A DNA stretch of 64,000 nt, taken from positions 4,081,501-4,145,500 of the forward strand of contig FSRD01000001.1 in assembly GCA_900129675.1 (NCBI GenBank), in the 5' to 3' direction. Numbering within the stretch: position 1 is the first letter of the stretch; each line of letters begins with the position of its first letter. The translations under genes were made by a program, and so were the position numbers. The DNA comes from Bradyrhizobium erythrophlei. GTDB taxonomy: Bacteria; Pseudomonadota; Alphaproteobacteria; Rhizobiales; Xanthobacteraceae. Positions 36,153 through 45,896 of this stretch are shown here, in pieces. The notes beneath the pieces are model-generated. The model was not told the origin of the DNA, did not search any database, and saw nothing but the letters and a program-made list of their open reading frames with translations.

Positions 36153-36337
36153 GATGCGTCTCCGCCATCGATCCGGTGCTGATCCAGCAGATCGCGGGCG
36201 CGATCGCTGCTGATCTCATCGCGCACGCGTTCGGATTTGGTGCGGCCGAACCGCGCGCGGTTGGCATCGGCCTGTTTGGCCGATTGCTCTTTCTCGCTGC
36301 GCTTCTTGAACCGCTTCAGGTTGACCAATTCCCCCAT
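36149..36337 (-). CDS. DUF4169 family small protein
   Basis: 62 residues from the ATG at 36337, chosen because GGAGGTG is 4 bases upstream and the family starts MGELVNLKRFKK. Highly charged and helical (KRSEKEQSAKQADANRARFGRTK). Function unknown. Coupled to the ribbon-helix-helix gene. The 278-bp gap to fumC shows no further gene. Confidence 0.82.
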   Translation of the reverse strand: MGELVNLKRFKKRSEKEQSAKQADANRARFGRTKSERVRDEISSDRARDLLDQHRIDGGDAS

Positions 36338-36615
36338 GCCCACCTCCATCATCCCATGGCCGGAAGGCGTGAGAGCTTGTTGCGATAACAAGCTTGGTCG
36401 CGCTGCGCGCAAGTAGACTCGATGGTCATCCAGAATCCCCATTCAACGCTCTCTGATAGCATCAAAAAATGTATTTCGCTCTGCGAAAACTAAATATTTT
36501 GTGGCTCTACCATGCGTCAACGCGACGCCGATAGATGAACGGCCTCATTCCTTCAGCGTTATGATCTACAATTATATCACACACTCACCCGTAGTTTCCC
36601 GGGCTCGTACGACGA

Positions 36616-38031
<1,416 letters not shown>

Positions 38032-38068
38032 GAACAATGTCCGTTGCGCCGCGGAACGAACACTCTAC

Positions 38069-38145
38069 AGCATGATCCTGAAAAGTGGGTACCGGTTTTC
38101 CCTCGCGACAAACACGGAACGCGTTTGCTCGGAGATCATGTGCAA
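38069..38145. repeat. Copy of a Bradyrhizobium-type dispersed repeat
   Basis: Begins AGCATGATCCTGAAAAGTGG and ends GGAGATCATGTGCAAAAC, so the ends are inverted (GCATGATC/GATCATG). This 'CATGATCC..AAAGTGG..CCGGTTTTC' type is familiar from many Bradyrhizobium intergenic regions. Only one copy is visible in this window, so the call rests on recall. Confidence 0.5.
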
Positions 38146-38159
38146 AACAAAAAGCCAGG

Positions 38160-38190
38160 CGGGATGATTTCGCGAAGAGAAATCATCCCG
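38160..38190 (-). terminator. Hairpin terminator candidate after sspB
   Basis: Perfect 11-bp stem (CGGGATGATTT with AAATCATCCCG) around a 9-base loop, 30 bp after the sspB stop. On the minus strand a T-rich stretch (CTTTTTGTTTTG) follows about 6 bases later, so termination may be only moderately efficient. Confidence 0.55.
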
Positions 38191-38219
38191 TGTCAGTGTC
38201 GCGGAATTTCCCGCGCGAA

Positions 38220-38735
38220 TTATTTCTTGCGAAAACGATCCAGCCGCACCACTTCGGCGCCTTCGCTCGGCTTGGCCGGTTCGGCCTCGCTCTCGGCGGC
38301 GGGCTCGGTTGCCGCAGCCGGCAAGGCCGAGGGCGGGGGAACGGCGGGGAGTTTTGCCGCCGGCGTCTCGACTTCGGCCTCGGTCGGTTCGAACTGCAAT
38401 CCGAACTTCACCGAGGGATCGAGAAAACTCTTGATCGACGCGAACGGGACCACCAGCCGCTCGGGAATGCCGCCGAACGACAGGCCGACCTCGAAGCGAT
38501 CCTCGGTCACCACCAGATCCCAGAACTGATGCTGCAGGATGATCGTCATCTCTTCCGGATATTGCGCGAGCAGCCGCGGCGACAGCTTTGCGCCCTCGGC
38601 CGTGGACAGGAAGGTGATGAAGAAATGATGCTCGCCGGGCAGGCCGTGTTCGGCGGCGTCGGTCAGCACACGGCGCAGCACCCCGCGTAGCGCGTCGCGC
38701 GTCAGCACGTCGTAACGGATGTGATCGGTCGCCAT
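38220..38735 (-). CDS. sspB: SspB family ClpXP adaptor
   Basis: 171 residues. N-terminal ~1-115 is the SspB peptide-binding fold as found in alphaproteobacteria (HFFITFLSTAEGAKLSPRLLAQYPEEMTIILQHQFWDL split across strands, then FGGIPERLVVPFASIKSF). A flexible Pro/Ala/Glu linker leads to a conserved C-terminal tail VVRLDRFRKK, the ClpX-docking end. It delivers ssrA-tagged proteins to ClpXP. The tmRNA gene that writes such tags lies directly upstream on the same strand. Confidence 0.9.
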   Translation of the reverse strand: MATDHIRYDVLTRDALRGVLRRVLTDAAEHGLPGEHHFFITFLSTAEGAKLSPRLLAQYPEEMTIILQHQFWDLVVTEDRFEVGLSFGGIPERLVVPFASIKSFLDPSVKFGLQFEPTEAEVETPAAKLPAVPPPSALPAAATEPAAESEAEPAKPSEGAEVVRLDRFRKK

Positions 38736-38879
38736 GGTGGTCCTGTTGTGTTGAGAAAGTGACGCCGCCGGTCGCCCGACTCGCCTTTTGCCCCATGGTA
38801 CTCCGGCGGGGGCCGCAGGTCAGCAGAATGGAGCGAATTTGCAGCAGAAATCCGGGCCGAGCGGCAAATCGCAAGGAAA

Positions 38880-39203
38880 TGAAGTGGAGGCTTCTGTTGC
38901 CAGGTGCCTCCGGACCCCGCCTGACGGAGCTTAACCCATCAGGACTTTAGACTTGGTCTTTCAAACTGCGTTACGCAGCCCGAGCGACCGGAGCATAGTT
39001 GTCGTTTGCAACTATTGCATAGCCCGATAACGGCGGAACCATACCGGGAAAAAACACGCCCTTTACGCCCTCGTCGATCCTGTTTCGCCCCCACCGAAAC
39101 CCGCCGATTGGAAGGGTGGGCTTGGGTGGAGGCGCCGGGTACTGCCCCCGGGTCCGAATGGTTTATTGCGACGGCAATTTATTTCCATAGCCGGCGAACC
39201 GGC
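38880..39203 (-). ncRNA. ssrA: Two-piece (circularly permuted) tmRNA gene
   Basis: The acceptor piece comes first on the minus strand (~39203 to 39127): a -10-like TATATT at 39210-39215, a T-arm (CCGGG, 7-base loop, CCCGG) and acceptor strand CGCCTCC (39128-39134). After a ~35-base spacer the coding piece starts at 39092 with GGGGGCG (39086-39092), which pairs with CGCCTCC, then GAAACAGGATCGACGAGG. The tag frame at 39009-38971 reads ANDNYAPVARAA and TAA. A GGAGGC/GCCTCC hairpin near 38886-38911 marks the end. Bradyrhizobium 'sra' RNA of 213 nt is this coding piece. The outer ends are approximate. Confidence 0.9.
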
Positions 39204-39323
39204 ACCCCCAATATAGGGTGCAAAAGTTGAGAAAAACAGAGCCATTGCACCCCGCATTCCGCGCCGCAAAGCGCGCCAATTTTGCATTGGTGTCGGCCCG
39301 GCGGCTGCTTTAAATCTGGAGGC

Positions 39324-39935
39324 ATGCCTCCGGATTCCCGTACCGACGCCGTCCCGGCGCCGGATATTGCAGCCGCTCACCTGCCCAACCGGCCCGGCCT
39401 GGCCGAGTTGTTCCTTGCGTTCGCCAAGATGTCGCTGGCCGGCTTTGGCGGGGTTCTGGTCTGGGCGCGGCGCGCCATCGTCGAGCAGCACCGCTGGATG
39501 ACGGCGGAGGAATTCAACGAGACCTATGCGCTGTGCCATTTCCTGCCGGGGCCGAACGTCGTCAATCTGTCTGTCGTGTTCGGGTCGCGTTTCCGCGGCA
39601 TTGCCGGCGGCATTGCGGCCTTTGCCGGATTGCTGCTCCCGCCGATGGCGCTGATGACGATTTTGGCCGCGCTGTACGTGCGATATGGCGAAATCGACGT
39701 GTTGCGGCGCATCCTGGCCGGCGTGTCCTGCGCCGCGGTCGGGCTCGCGATCGCGGTCGTCTTCCGGATGATGATGCCGCCGATCAGGAAGCGCGACGTG
39801 ATCGGCCTTGGGCTGATGGTCGCGGTTTTCATCGCCATCGGGTTGCTGCGCCTGCCGCTGGCAGCCGTGCTGCTGGCGGCGACCCCGCTCAGCCTTGCCA
39901 TCAACTTTGTCATGCGACGGCGGGCGAGCCCATGA
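39324..39935 (+). CDS. Chromate transporter, ChrA N-terminal half
   Basis: 203 residues from the ATG at 39324 with GGAGG just ahead. After a Pro-rich N-terminus (~1-30) comes one CHR domain: FLAFAKMSLAGFGGVLVWARR, then FNETYALCHFLPGPNVVNLS, and five to six TM segments. Full-length ChrA has two such domains; here they are two genes with a 4-bp overlap (ATGA). The short-chain pair acts as an antiparallel heterodimer exporting chromate. No chrB or chrR is nearby, so the substrate may differ. Confidence 0.88.
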   Translation: MPPDSRTDAVPAPDIAAAHLPNRPGLAELFLAFAKMSLAGFGGVLVWARRAIVEQHRWMTAEEFNETYALCHFLPGPNVVNLSVVFGSRFRGIAGGIAAFAGLLLPPMALMTILAALYVRYGEIDVLRRILAGVSCAAVGLAIAVVFRMMMPPIRKRDVIGLGLMVAVFIAIGLLRLPLAAVLLAATPLSLAINFVMRRRASP

Positions 39936-40465
39936 ACTCCGGTGCCAATCCCATCGCGACGCTGGTCTGGACGTTCGGCCTGATGTCACTGTTTGCGGTG
40001 GGCGGCGCCAACGCCGCGATTCCCGAAATGCACCGGATCGCGGTCGACATTCAGCATTGGCTGACCGACAAGCAATTCGCCGACATCTACGCCATTTCCC
40101 AGCTATCGCCGGGGCCGAACGTGCTGATCGTGACCCTGATCGGCTATTCGGTTGCGGGAATTGCAGGGGCGCTGGCCGCCACATTGGCGATGTGCGGCCC
40201 CACCGCCATGCTTGCCTATGGCGTGAGCCGTTTTCTGGCGCGATCGAGCCAGTCGCGCTGGCCCGCGACCATTCAGGCGGCGCTGGTTCCGCTTTCGATC
40301 GGGCTGATGGGCGCCAGCGGCCTGATTCTGGCGCAAGCCGCCGACCGGACCTGGGTCGCGGTCCTGATGACGGCCGCCGCGGCTGCGCTCGCCTTTGCCA
40401 CGCGGCTCAACCCGTTCTGGATGCTGCTGGCCGGGGGGCTGTTGGGTTTCGCTGGCGTTGTCTGA
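39932..40465 (+). CDS. Chromate transporter, ChrA C-terminal half
   Basis: 177 residues, starting in the ATGA overlap with the first half. CHR domain: WTFGLMSLFAVGGANAAIPEM, QFADIYAISQLSPGPNVLIV, and five to six TM segments ending LLAGGLLGFAGVV. It shares the family GG..A and SPGPN motifs with its partner but is clearly diverged, as expected for an obligate pair. Confidence 0.88.
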   Translation: MNSGANPIATLVWTFGLMSLFAVGGANAAIPEMHRIAVDIQHWLTDKQFADIYAISQLSPGPNVLIVTLIGYSVAGIAGALAATLAMCGPTAMLAYGVSRFLARSSQSRWPATIQAALVPLSIGLMGASGLILAQAADRTWVAVLMTAAAAALAFATRLNPFWMLLAGGLLGFAGVV

Positions 40466-40549
40466 GGAAAATCGGTAGGCAGGACAGGGGTCTGCACTAA
40501 GCACCATCCAAACAGAATGGGCGAGAAGCCCTGTTGGGGAGAGAGATCG

Positions 40550-41050
40550 ATGAGTGATTCGCCGGGCCATGCGCCGGTCAAATACATCATGCCGAAATGG
40601 GTTCGTGGTCCGCAGGATTTTGTCGGCGGTCTTGCGCTCGTTGCAATCGCACTATTCGCCTTGTGGGCGTCGAGCGATCTGCAGGGCATGCACGGGTTCT
40701 CGTTCGGCGCCGGCACCGCGCCGCGGATGTTCGCCGTGTTGCTGCTGGCGCTGGGCGCCGCGATCGCGGTCGTCGGAATCGTCACCGAAGGTCCGCATCT
40801 GGCGCATTATGCCTGGCGGGGTCCGCTGTTCGTGTCGCTGGCGATCGTTTCCTTCGCCATCACGATCCGGCCGCTCGGCCTCGTGATCTCTGCGTTCGTC
40901 AGCTTCATCGTTTCGGCGCTGGGAACCCCGGAGACGAGGTGGAGGGAAACCATCATCGTCGGCATCTGCCTGACGATCGGGTGCAGTCTGCTTTTCCCCT
41001 ATGCGCTGGGGCTGCCGCTGCAGCTCTTCCCGCGCTTCCTGGTTCAGTGA
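40550..41050 (+). CDS. tctB: Tripartite tricarboxylate transporter, TctB subunit
   Basis: 166 residues from the ATG at 40550, with GGGGAGAGAG upstream. Four TM segments in the TctB pattern; FGAGTAPRMFAVLLLALG is the family's conserved loop. The small membrane subunit pairs with TctA, whose gene starts 7 bp downstream. No TctC binding-protein gene is adjacent. Confidence 0.88.
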   Translation: MSDSPGHAPVKYIMPKWVRGPQDFVGGLALVAIALFALWASSDLQGMHGFSFGAGTAPRMFAVLLLALGAAIAVVGIVTEGPHLAHYAWRGPLFVSLAIVSFAITIRPLGLVISAFVSFIVSALGTPETRWRETIIVGICLTIGCSLLFPYALGLPLQLFPRFLVQ

Positions 41051-41057
41051 GGGCGCG

Positions 41058-42575
41058 ATGGTCGATCTCTTTCACAATCTCGGCCTCGGCTTTGGCGTTG
41101 CCTTTTCGCCGATCAATCTGATGCTCTGCCTGATCGGCGCGCTGGTCGGCACCCTGGTCGGCGTGCTGCCGGGCATCGGCACCATCGCCACCGTCGCGAT
41201 GCTGCTGCCGATCACCTTCGGACTGCCGCCGGTCGGCGCCCTGATCATGCTCGCCGGCATTTATTACGGCGCGCAATATGGCGGCTCGACCACCTCGATC
41301 CTGGTCAATATCCCGGGTGAGGCGACCTCGGTCGTGACCACGCTGGACGGTTTCCAGATGGCCAAGCAGGGCCGCGCCGGCCCGGCGCTGGCGATCGCCG
41401 CGATCGGCTCGTTCTTCGCCGGCTGCGTCGCCACCGTGCTGATCGCGGTGCTCGGCGCACCGTTGACGAAACTCGCGCTGGCGTTCGGGCCTGCGGAATA
41501 TTTCTCGCTGATGGTGCTCGGCCTGATCTTTGCGGTGGTGCTGGCCAAGGGTTCCGTGCTCAAGGCGATCGCGATGATCGTGTTCGGGCTGTTGCTGTCG
41601 ATGGTCGGCTCCGACATCGAGACTGGCGCCTCGCGCATGGCGTTCAACATCCCCGAGCTCGCCGACGGTCTCGGCTTCGCGACGGTGGCGATGGGCGTGT
41701 TCGGGTTCGCGGAAATCATCCGCAATCTCGACGCCGGCGCCGAGATGGACCGCGATCTGGTGCAGCAGAAGATCACCGGGCTGATGCCGACCAGGAAGGA
41801 TTTGAAGGACTCGTTCCCGGCCATCTGCCGCGGCACCGTGCTCGGATCGATCCTCGGCATCCTGCCGGGCGGCGGCGCGGTCATCGCCTCGTTCGCGGCC
41901 TACACGCTGGAGAAGAAGATAGCCAAGGATCCGTCGCGGTTCGGCCGCGGCGCGATCGAGGGCGTGGCGGCGCCGGAAAGCGCCAACAACGCAGCGGCCC
42001 AGACCTCGTTCATCCCGCTGTTGACGCTCGGCATTCCGCCCAACGCCGTGATGGCGCTGATGGTCGGCGCGATGACCATTCACGGCATCGTGCCCGGCCC
42101 GCAGGTGATGCAGAAGCAGCCCGAGCTGGTCTGGGGCATGATCGCCTCGATGTGGATCGGCAATCTGATGCTGATCGTCATCAACCTGCCGCTGGTCGGC
42201 ATCTGGGTGCGGCTGTTGCGGGTGCCGTACCGGCTGATGTTCCCCTCGATCGTGATCTTCTGCGCGATCGGCATCTATTCCATCAACAACGCACCCGTCG
42301 ACGTCGTGCTCGCCGGCGCCTTCGGGTTGGTCGGCTACTGGCTGATCAAGCACGATTTCGAGCCGGCGCCGCTGCTGCTCGGCATGGTGCTGGGACCTTT
42401 GATGGAAGAAAACCTGCGCCGCGCACTGCTGATCTCGCGCGGCGACTGGTCGGTGTTCCTGACCCGTCCGTTGTCGGCGGTGCTGATGGCGATCGCGGCC
42501 TTCCTGCTGGTGCTGGCATTGCTGCCGACGCTGCGCAAGAAACGCGACGAAGTGTTCGTGGAGTCAGAGAGTTAA
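41058..42575 (+). CDS. tctA: Tripartite tricarboxylate transporter, TctA subunit
   Basis: 505 residues, about 11-12 TM segments. Family signatures: GTLVGVLPGIGTIATVAMLLP, YYGAQYGGSTTSILVNIPGE and GVAAPESANNAAAQTSFIPLL. It is the large channel subunit of a secondary, binding-protein-dependent carrier for citrate-like carboxylates. It is followed by a strong terminator at 42601. With no tctC beside it, the binding protein must come from another locus. Confidence 0.92.
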   Translation: MVDLFHNLGLGFGVAFSPINLMLCLIGALVGTLVGVLPGIGTIATVAMLLPITFGLPPVGALIMLAGIYYGAQYGGSTTSILVNIPGEATSVVTTLDGFQMAKQGRAGPALAIAAIGSFFAGCVATVLIAVLGAPLTKLALAFGPAEYFSLMVLGLIFAVVLAKGSVLKAIAMIVFGLLLSMVGSDIETGASRMAFNIPELADGLGFATVAMGVFGFAEIIRNLDAGAEMDRDLVQQKITGLMPTRKDLKDSFPAICRGTVLGSILGILPGGGAVIASFAAYTLEKKIAKDPSRFGRGAIEGVAAPESANNAAAQTSFIPLLTLGIPPNAVMALMVGAMTIHGIVPGPQVMQKQPELVWGMIASMWIGNLMLIVINLPLVGIWVRLLRVPYRLMFPSIVIFCAIGIYSINNAPVDVVLAGAFGLVGYWLIKHDFEPAPLLLGMVLGPLMEENLRRALLISRGDWSVFLTRPLSAVLMAIAAFLLVLALLPTLRKKRDEVFVESES

Positions 42576-42600
42576 GCGGCTTCCACAGGGCCAGTAGATC

Positions 42601-42636
42601 AAGGGCGGAACCTTAGGGTTCCGCCCTTGTCGTTTT
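42601..42636 (+). terminator. Intrinsic terminator after tctA
   Basis: Perfect 12-bp stem (AAGGGCGGAACC with GGTTCCGCCCTT) and 4-base loop, then GTCGTTTT. It lies 25 bp after the tctA stop. Confidence 0.8.
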
Positions 42637-42769
42637 GGGGCGGAACTCTCATTTTTCCGGGTATAATGCCGCCATACGGCCGAATCGGTGCTGTCGAACG
42701 GCCAGCAGGACCGCTAAATCGTCTTGCCGCTAAATACGCCTTCCGGACAAGGCCGAGATACCGACCGCC

Positions 42770-43564
42770 ATGAACCAGTACCACGATCTGCTCGAACGGA
42801 TCCTCGCCGACGGCGCGGAGAAGCACGACCGCACCGGCACCGGCACGCTGTCGATCTTCGGCCACCAGATGCGCTTCAACCTGTCGGCCGGCTTTCCGAT
42901 GCTGACCACCAAGCGGCTGCCGCTGAAATCGATCGTGCACGAATTGCTGTGGTTTCTGGCCGGCGACACCAACATCAAATACCTCAGGGATAACGGCGTC
43001 TCGATCTGGGATGAATGGGCCGACGCCAATGGCGATCTCGGTCCGGTCTATGGCTCGCAATGGCGGTCGTGGCCGGCGCCGGACGGCCGCAGCATCGACC
43101 AGATTTCCAACGTCATCGACATGATCAAGCGCAACCCGGATTCGCGGCGGCTGATCGTCAGCGCCTGGAATCCGGCCGACGTCGACAAGATGGCGCTGCC
43201 GCCGTGCCACTGCCTGTTCCAGTTCTATGTCGCAGGCGGCAAATTGTCGTGCCAGCTCTATCAGCGCTCGGCCGACGTATTCCTCGGCGTGCCCTTCAAC
43301 ATCGCCTCTTATGCGCTGCTGACCATGATGGTGGCGCAGGTCACCGGATTGAAGCCGGGCGACTTCGTGCACTCGCTTGGCGATGCGCATCTTTACTCGA
43401 ACCACATCGAACAGGCGCGGCTGCAATTGACGCGGCCGACGCGGCCATTGCCGGTCATGAAGATCAATCCCGATGTGAAGGACATCTTCGCGTTCCGCTA
43501 CGAGGATTTCGTGCTCGAAGGCTACGACCCGCATCCGCACATCAAGGCGCAGGTGGCTGTATGA
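42770..43564 (+). CDS. thyA: Thymidylate synthase
   Basis: 264 residues, the same length as E. coli ThyA. The catalytic Cys is in MALPPCHCLFQFYV; dUMP-binding RRLIVSAWNP and LYQRSADVFLGVPFNIASY are intact, as is the C-terminal KAQVAV. It methylates dUMP to dTMP using methylene-tetrahydrofolate, producing dihydrofolate. folA, which recycles dihydrofolate, lies two genes downstream. Confidence 0.97.
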   Translation: MNQYHDLLERILADGAEKHDRTGTGTLSIFGHQMRFNLSAGFPMLTTKRLPLKSIVHELLWFLAGDTNIKYLRDNGVSIWDEWADANGDLGPVYGSQWRSWPAPDGRSIDQISNVIDMIKRNPDSRRLIVSAWNPADVDKMALPPCHCLFQFYVAGGKLSCQLYQRSADVFLGVPFNIASYALLTMMVAQVTGLKPGDFVHSLGDAHLYSNHIEQARLQLTRPTRPLPVMKINPDVKDIFAFRYEDFVLEGYDPHPHIKAQVAV

Positions 43565-43584
43565 GCCGTGGTGTGAGCGATTGA

Positions 43585-44070
43585 ATGTCGCTTGTCATCC
43601 GCCGCGCGCGTCCCGGTGAGGCCGGACTTGTCCTGTCGCTGGTTCGCGAACTCGCCGAGTACGAAAAACTGCTGCACGAAGTGGACGCCACCGAAGCCGA
43701 CATCGACGCCGCGCTGTTCGGCGATCATCCGCGGCTGTTTTGCGAGATGGCCGAATGGAACGGCGAGCCGGCCGGCTTCGCGGTCTGGTTCATCAATTTC
43801 TCCACCTTCAGCGGCCGCTCCGGCATTTATCTGGAAGATCTGTTCGTCCGCCCGGCGCTGCGCGGCAAGGGCATCGGCAAGGCGCTGCTGGTGAATCTGG
43901 CCAAACAATGCGTGGCGAACGGTTGGTCGCGCCTGCAATGGGCGGTGCTGGACTGGAATACGCCGTCGATCGAATTCTATAAATCGCTGGGCGCGGTCCT
44001 GATGGACGAGTGGACGGTATGCCGGGTCACCGGCCCGGCATTGACCGCGCTGGCGCAGGGGGCGCGCTGA
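43585..44070 (+). CDS. GNAT family N-acetyltransferase
   Basis: 161 residues. GNAT fold with the acetyl-CoA loop LRGKGIGKALLVNLAKQC and FSGRSGIYLEDLFV before it; the C-terminal FYKSLGAVLMDEWTVCRV is typical of the diamine/spermidine acetyltransferase (SSAT-like) branch. It probably acetylates a polyamine or amino-acid-like amine. It lies 20 bp after thyA, and its stop overlaps the folA start (TGATG). Confidence 0.88.
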   Translation: MSLVIRRARPGEAGLVLSLVRELAEYEKLLHEVDATEADIDAALFGDHPRLFCEMAEWNGEPAGFAVWFINFSTFSGRSGIYLEDLFVRPALRGKGIGKALLVNLAKQCVANGWSRLQWAVLDWNTPSIEFYKSLGAVLMDEWTVCRVTGPALTALAQGAR

Positions 44071-44582
44071 TGGAAGTCATGCTCATCGTGGCGGTCGCCG
44101 AGAACGGCGTGATCGGCGCCGATGGCGCCATTCCGTGGCGGCTGAAATCCGACATGCAGCGCTTCAAGGCGTTGACGTCGGGCAAGCCGGTGGTGATGGG
44201 ACGCAAGACCTTCGTCTCGATCGGCCGGCCGCTGCCCGGGCGAACCAACATCGTGGTGACGCGCGATCCGGATTTTCGCGCCGCCGGCGTGGTGGTGACC
44301 AATTCCTTTGCCAACGCTCACGCGATCGCCACAGGCGACGCGCTGCGGCGTTTCGCCACTGAGATCGCGGTGATCGGCGGCGCCGAGATCTACGCGCAGT
44401 GGATGGAGTGCGCCGACCGGCTGGAAATCACCGAAGTGCATGCCCGGCCTGACGGCGATACATGTTTCGCCGCAATTGAGCCCGCGGTTTGGCAAGAGGT
44501 CGCGCGCGTGCGAAATCCGGCCGGTCCGGCCGATAGTGCCGACTTTTCCTATGTGACATATCGTCGGCGAAGGCAGCATTAA
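44070..44582 (+). CDS. folA: Dihydrofolate reductase
   Basis: 170 residues from the ATG at 44070, coupled to the GNAT stop. Signatures: IVAVAENGVIGADGAIPW (Met20 loop and substrate Trp), VVMGRKTFVSIGRPLPGR (NADPH binding) and EIAVIGGAEIYAQWM. It reduces dihydrofolate to tetrahydrofolate, completing the thymidylate cycle with ThyA upstream. The order thyA-(GNAT)-folA suggests one operon. Confidence 0.96.
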   Translation: MEVMLIVAVAENGVIGADGAIPWRLKSDMQRFKALTSGKPVVMGRKTFVSIGRPLPGRTNIVVTRDPDFRAAGVVVTNSFANAHAIATGDALRRFATEIAVIGGAEIYAQWMECADRLEITEVHARPDGDTCFAAIEPAVWQEVARVRNPAGPADSADFSYVTYRRRRQH

Positions 44583-44650
44583 CCGCGCTAACCAATGTTT
44601 GCATTGACAATTGTGGCCTCAAGCATAGCTCGTTGCACTGGAAGCTTGCG

Positions 44651-44679
44651 TTGTAAGGGCCCGGACGGTCCCCTATAAA
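44651..44679 (+). promoter_or_regulatory. Sigma-70-type promoter for hflKC
   Basis: TTGTAA (44651-44656), 17-base spacer, TATAAA (44674-44679), about 70 bases before the hflK ATG. This is the best housekeeping-type promoter I noticed in the window. Confidence 0.65.
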
Positions 44680-44750
44680 GCCGGGCGAGTTGCGAGGCTG
44701 GGCATCTTGCCCAAACCGGTGGTCCCGGACCCCGCCTTAGGAGATTATCG

Positions 44751-45896
44751 ATGCCGTGGAAGAATCAAGGCGGGGGCCCATGGGGCTCGGGTCCGAAAGG
44801 GCCGTGGGGCTCCGGTCCGCAGTCGGTCGGGCCACGGCCACCCGATCTTGAGGACCTTCTGCGCCGCGGTCAGGACCGGCTGCAGCAGCTTCTGCCCGGC
44901 GGCCATTTCAGCGGCATGGGCATCGCGCTGGTTCTGATCGGCGCCCTGGCGATCTGGGGATTGTCCGGCTTTTTCCGCGTCCAGTCCGAAGAACTCGGCG
45001 TCGTGCTGCGCTTCGGCAAGCATGTGCGCACCGTGCAGCCCGGCCTGAACTATCATCTGCCCTATCCGATCGAGACCGTGCTGCTGCCAAAGGCGCTGCG
45101 CGTCTCCACCATCTCGATCGGCATGACTTTGATCGACGATCCGGCGCGGCGTGGCCGCACCATGCGCGACGTGCCGGAGGAAAGCCTGATGCTGACCGGC
45201 GACGAGAACATCGTCGACGTCGACTTCACCGTGTTGTGGCGGATCAAGCCCGACGGCGTCGGCGATTATCTCTTCAACATCCAGAACCCGGAAGGCACCG
45301 TGAAGGCGGTCGCCGAAAGTGCGATGCGCGAGGCCGTCGGCAAGGCCAACATCCAGCCGATCCTGACCGGCGCCCGCACCACCACCGAAGCCAACGTCCA
45401 GGAGTTGATGCAGAAGACGCTCGACAGTTACGGTTCCGGCGTCCTCGTGCAGCAGGTGCAGATGCAGAAGGTCGATCCGCCGGCGCAGGTGATCGACTCC
45501 TTCCGCGACGTCCAGGCCGCGCGCGCCGATCTCGAGCGGCTGCAGAACGAGGCGCAGACCTATGCCAACCGCGTCGTCCCCGACGCCCGCGGCCGCGCCG
45601 CGCAAATCCTGCAGGTTGCCGAAGGCTACCAGCAGCAGGCGATCGCCGAGGCCAAGGGCCAGAGCGCGCGCTTCCTGAAAGTCTACGACGAATACAAGAA
45701 GGCGCCTGATGTGACGCGGCAACGGATATATCTGGAGACGATGGAGCGCGTGCTCGGCGGTTCCGAGAAGCTCGTCTATGACGGCGGCGGCTCGCAGAGC
45801 ATCGTGCCGTATCTGCCGCTCAGCGAGTTGACGCCCAAGCGGCCGCCCGCGCCGGCCACGACCGGCCAGCCGCAGCAGGGTGGAGGCACGCGATGA
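44751..45896 (+). CDS. hflK: FtsH modulator HflK
   Basis: 381 residues with TAGGAGA upstream. A Gly/Pro-rich cytoplasmic start (MPWKNQGGGPWGSGPKGPWG) leads to one TM (~62-82) and an SPFH/band 7 domain (FRVQSEELGVVLRFGKHV, AVAESAMREAVGKANIQPIL) with a long coiled coil. HflK and HflC form a periplasmic cage around the FtsH protease and regulate its access to membrane proteins. The stop overlaps the hflC ATG (ATGA). Confidence 0.95.
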   Translation: MPWKNQGGGPWGSGPKGPWGSGPQSVGPRPPDLEDLLRRGQDRLQQLLPGGHFSGMGIALVLIGALAIWGLSGFFRVQSEELGVVLRFGKHVRTVQPGLNYHLPYPIETVLLPKALRVSTISIGMTLIDDPARRGRTMRDVPEESLMLTGDENIVDVDFTVLWRIKPDGVGDYLFNIQNPEGTVKAVAESAMREAVGKANIQPILTGARTTTEANVQELMQKTLDSYGSGVLVQQVQMQKVDPPAQVIDSFRDVQAARADLERLQNEAQTYANRVVPDARGRAAQILQVAEGYQQQAIAEAKGQSARFLKVYDEYKKAPDVTRQRIYLETMERVLGGSEKLVYDGGGSQSIVPYLPLSELTPKRPPAPATTGQPQQGGGTR

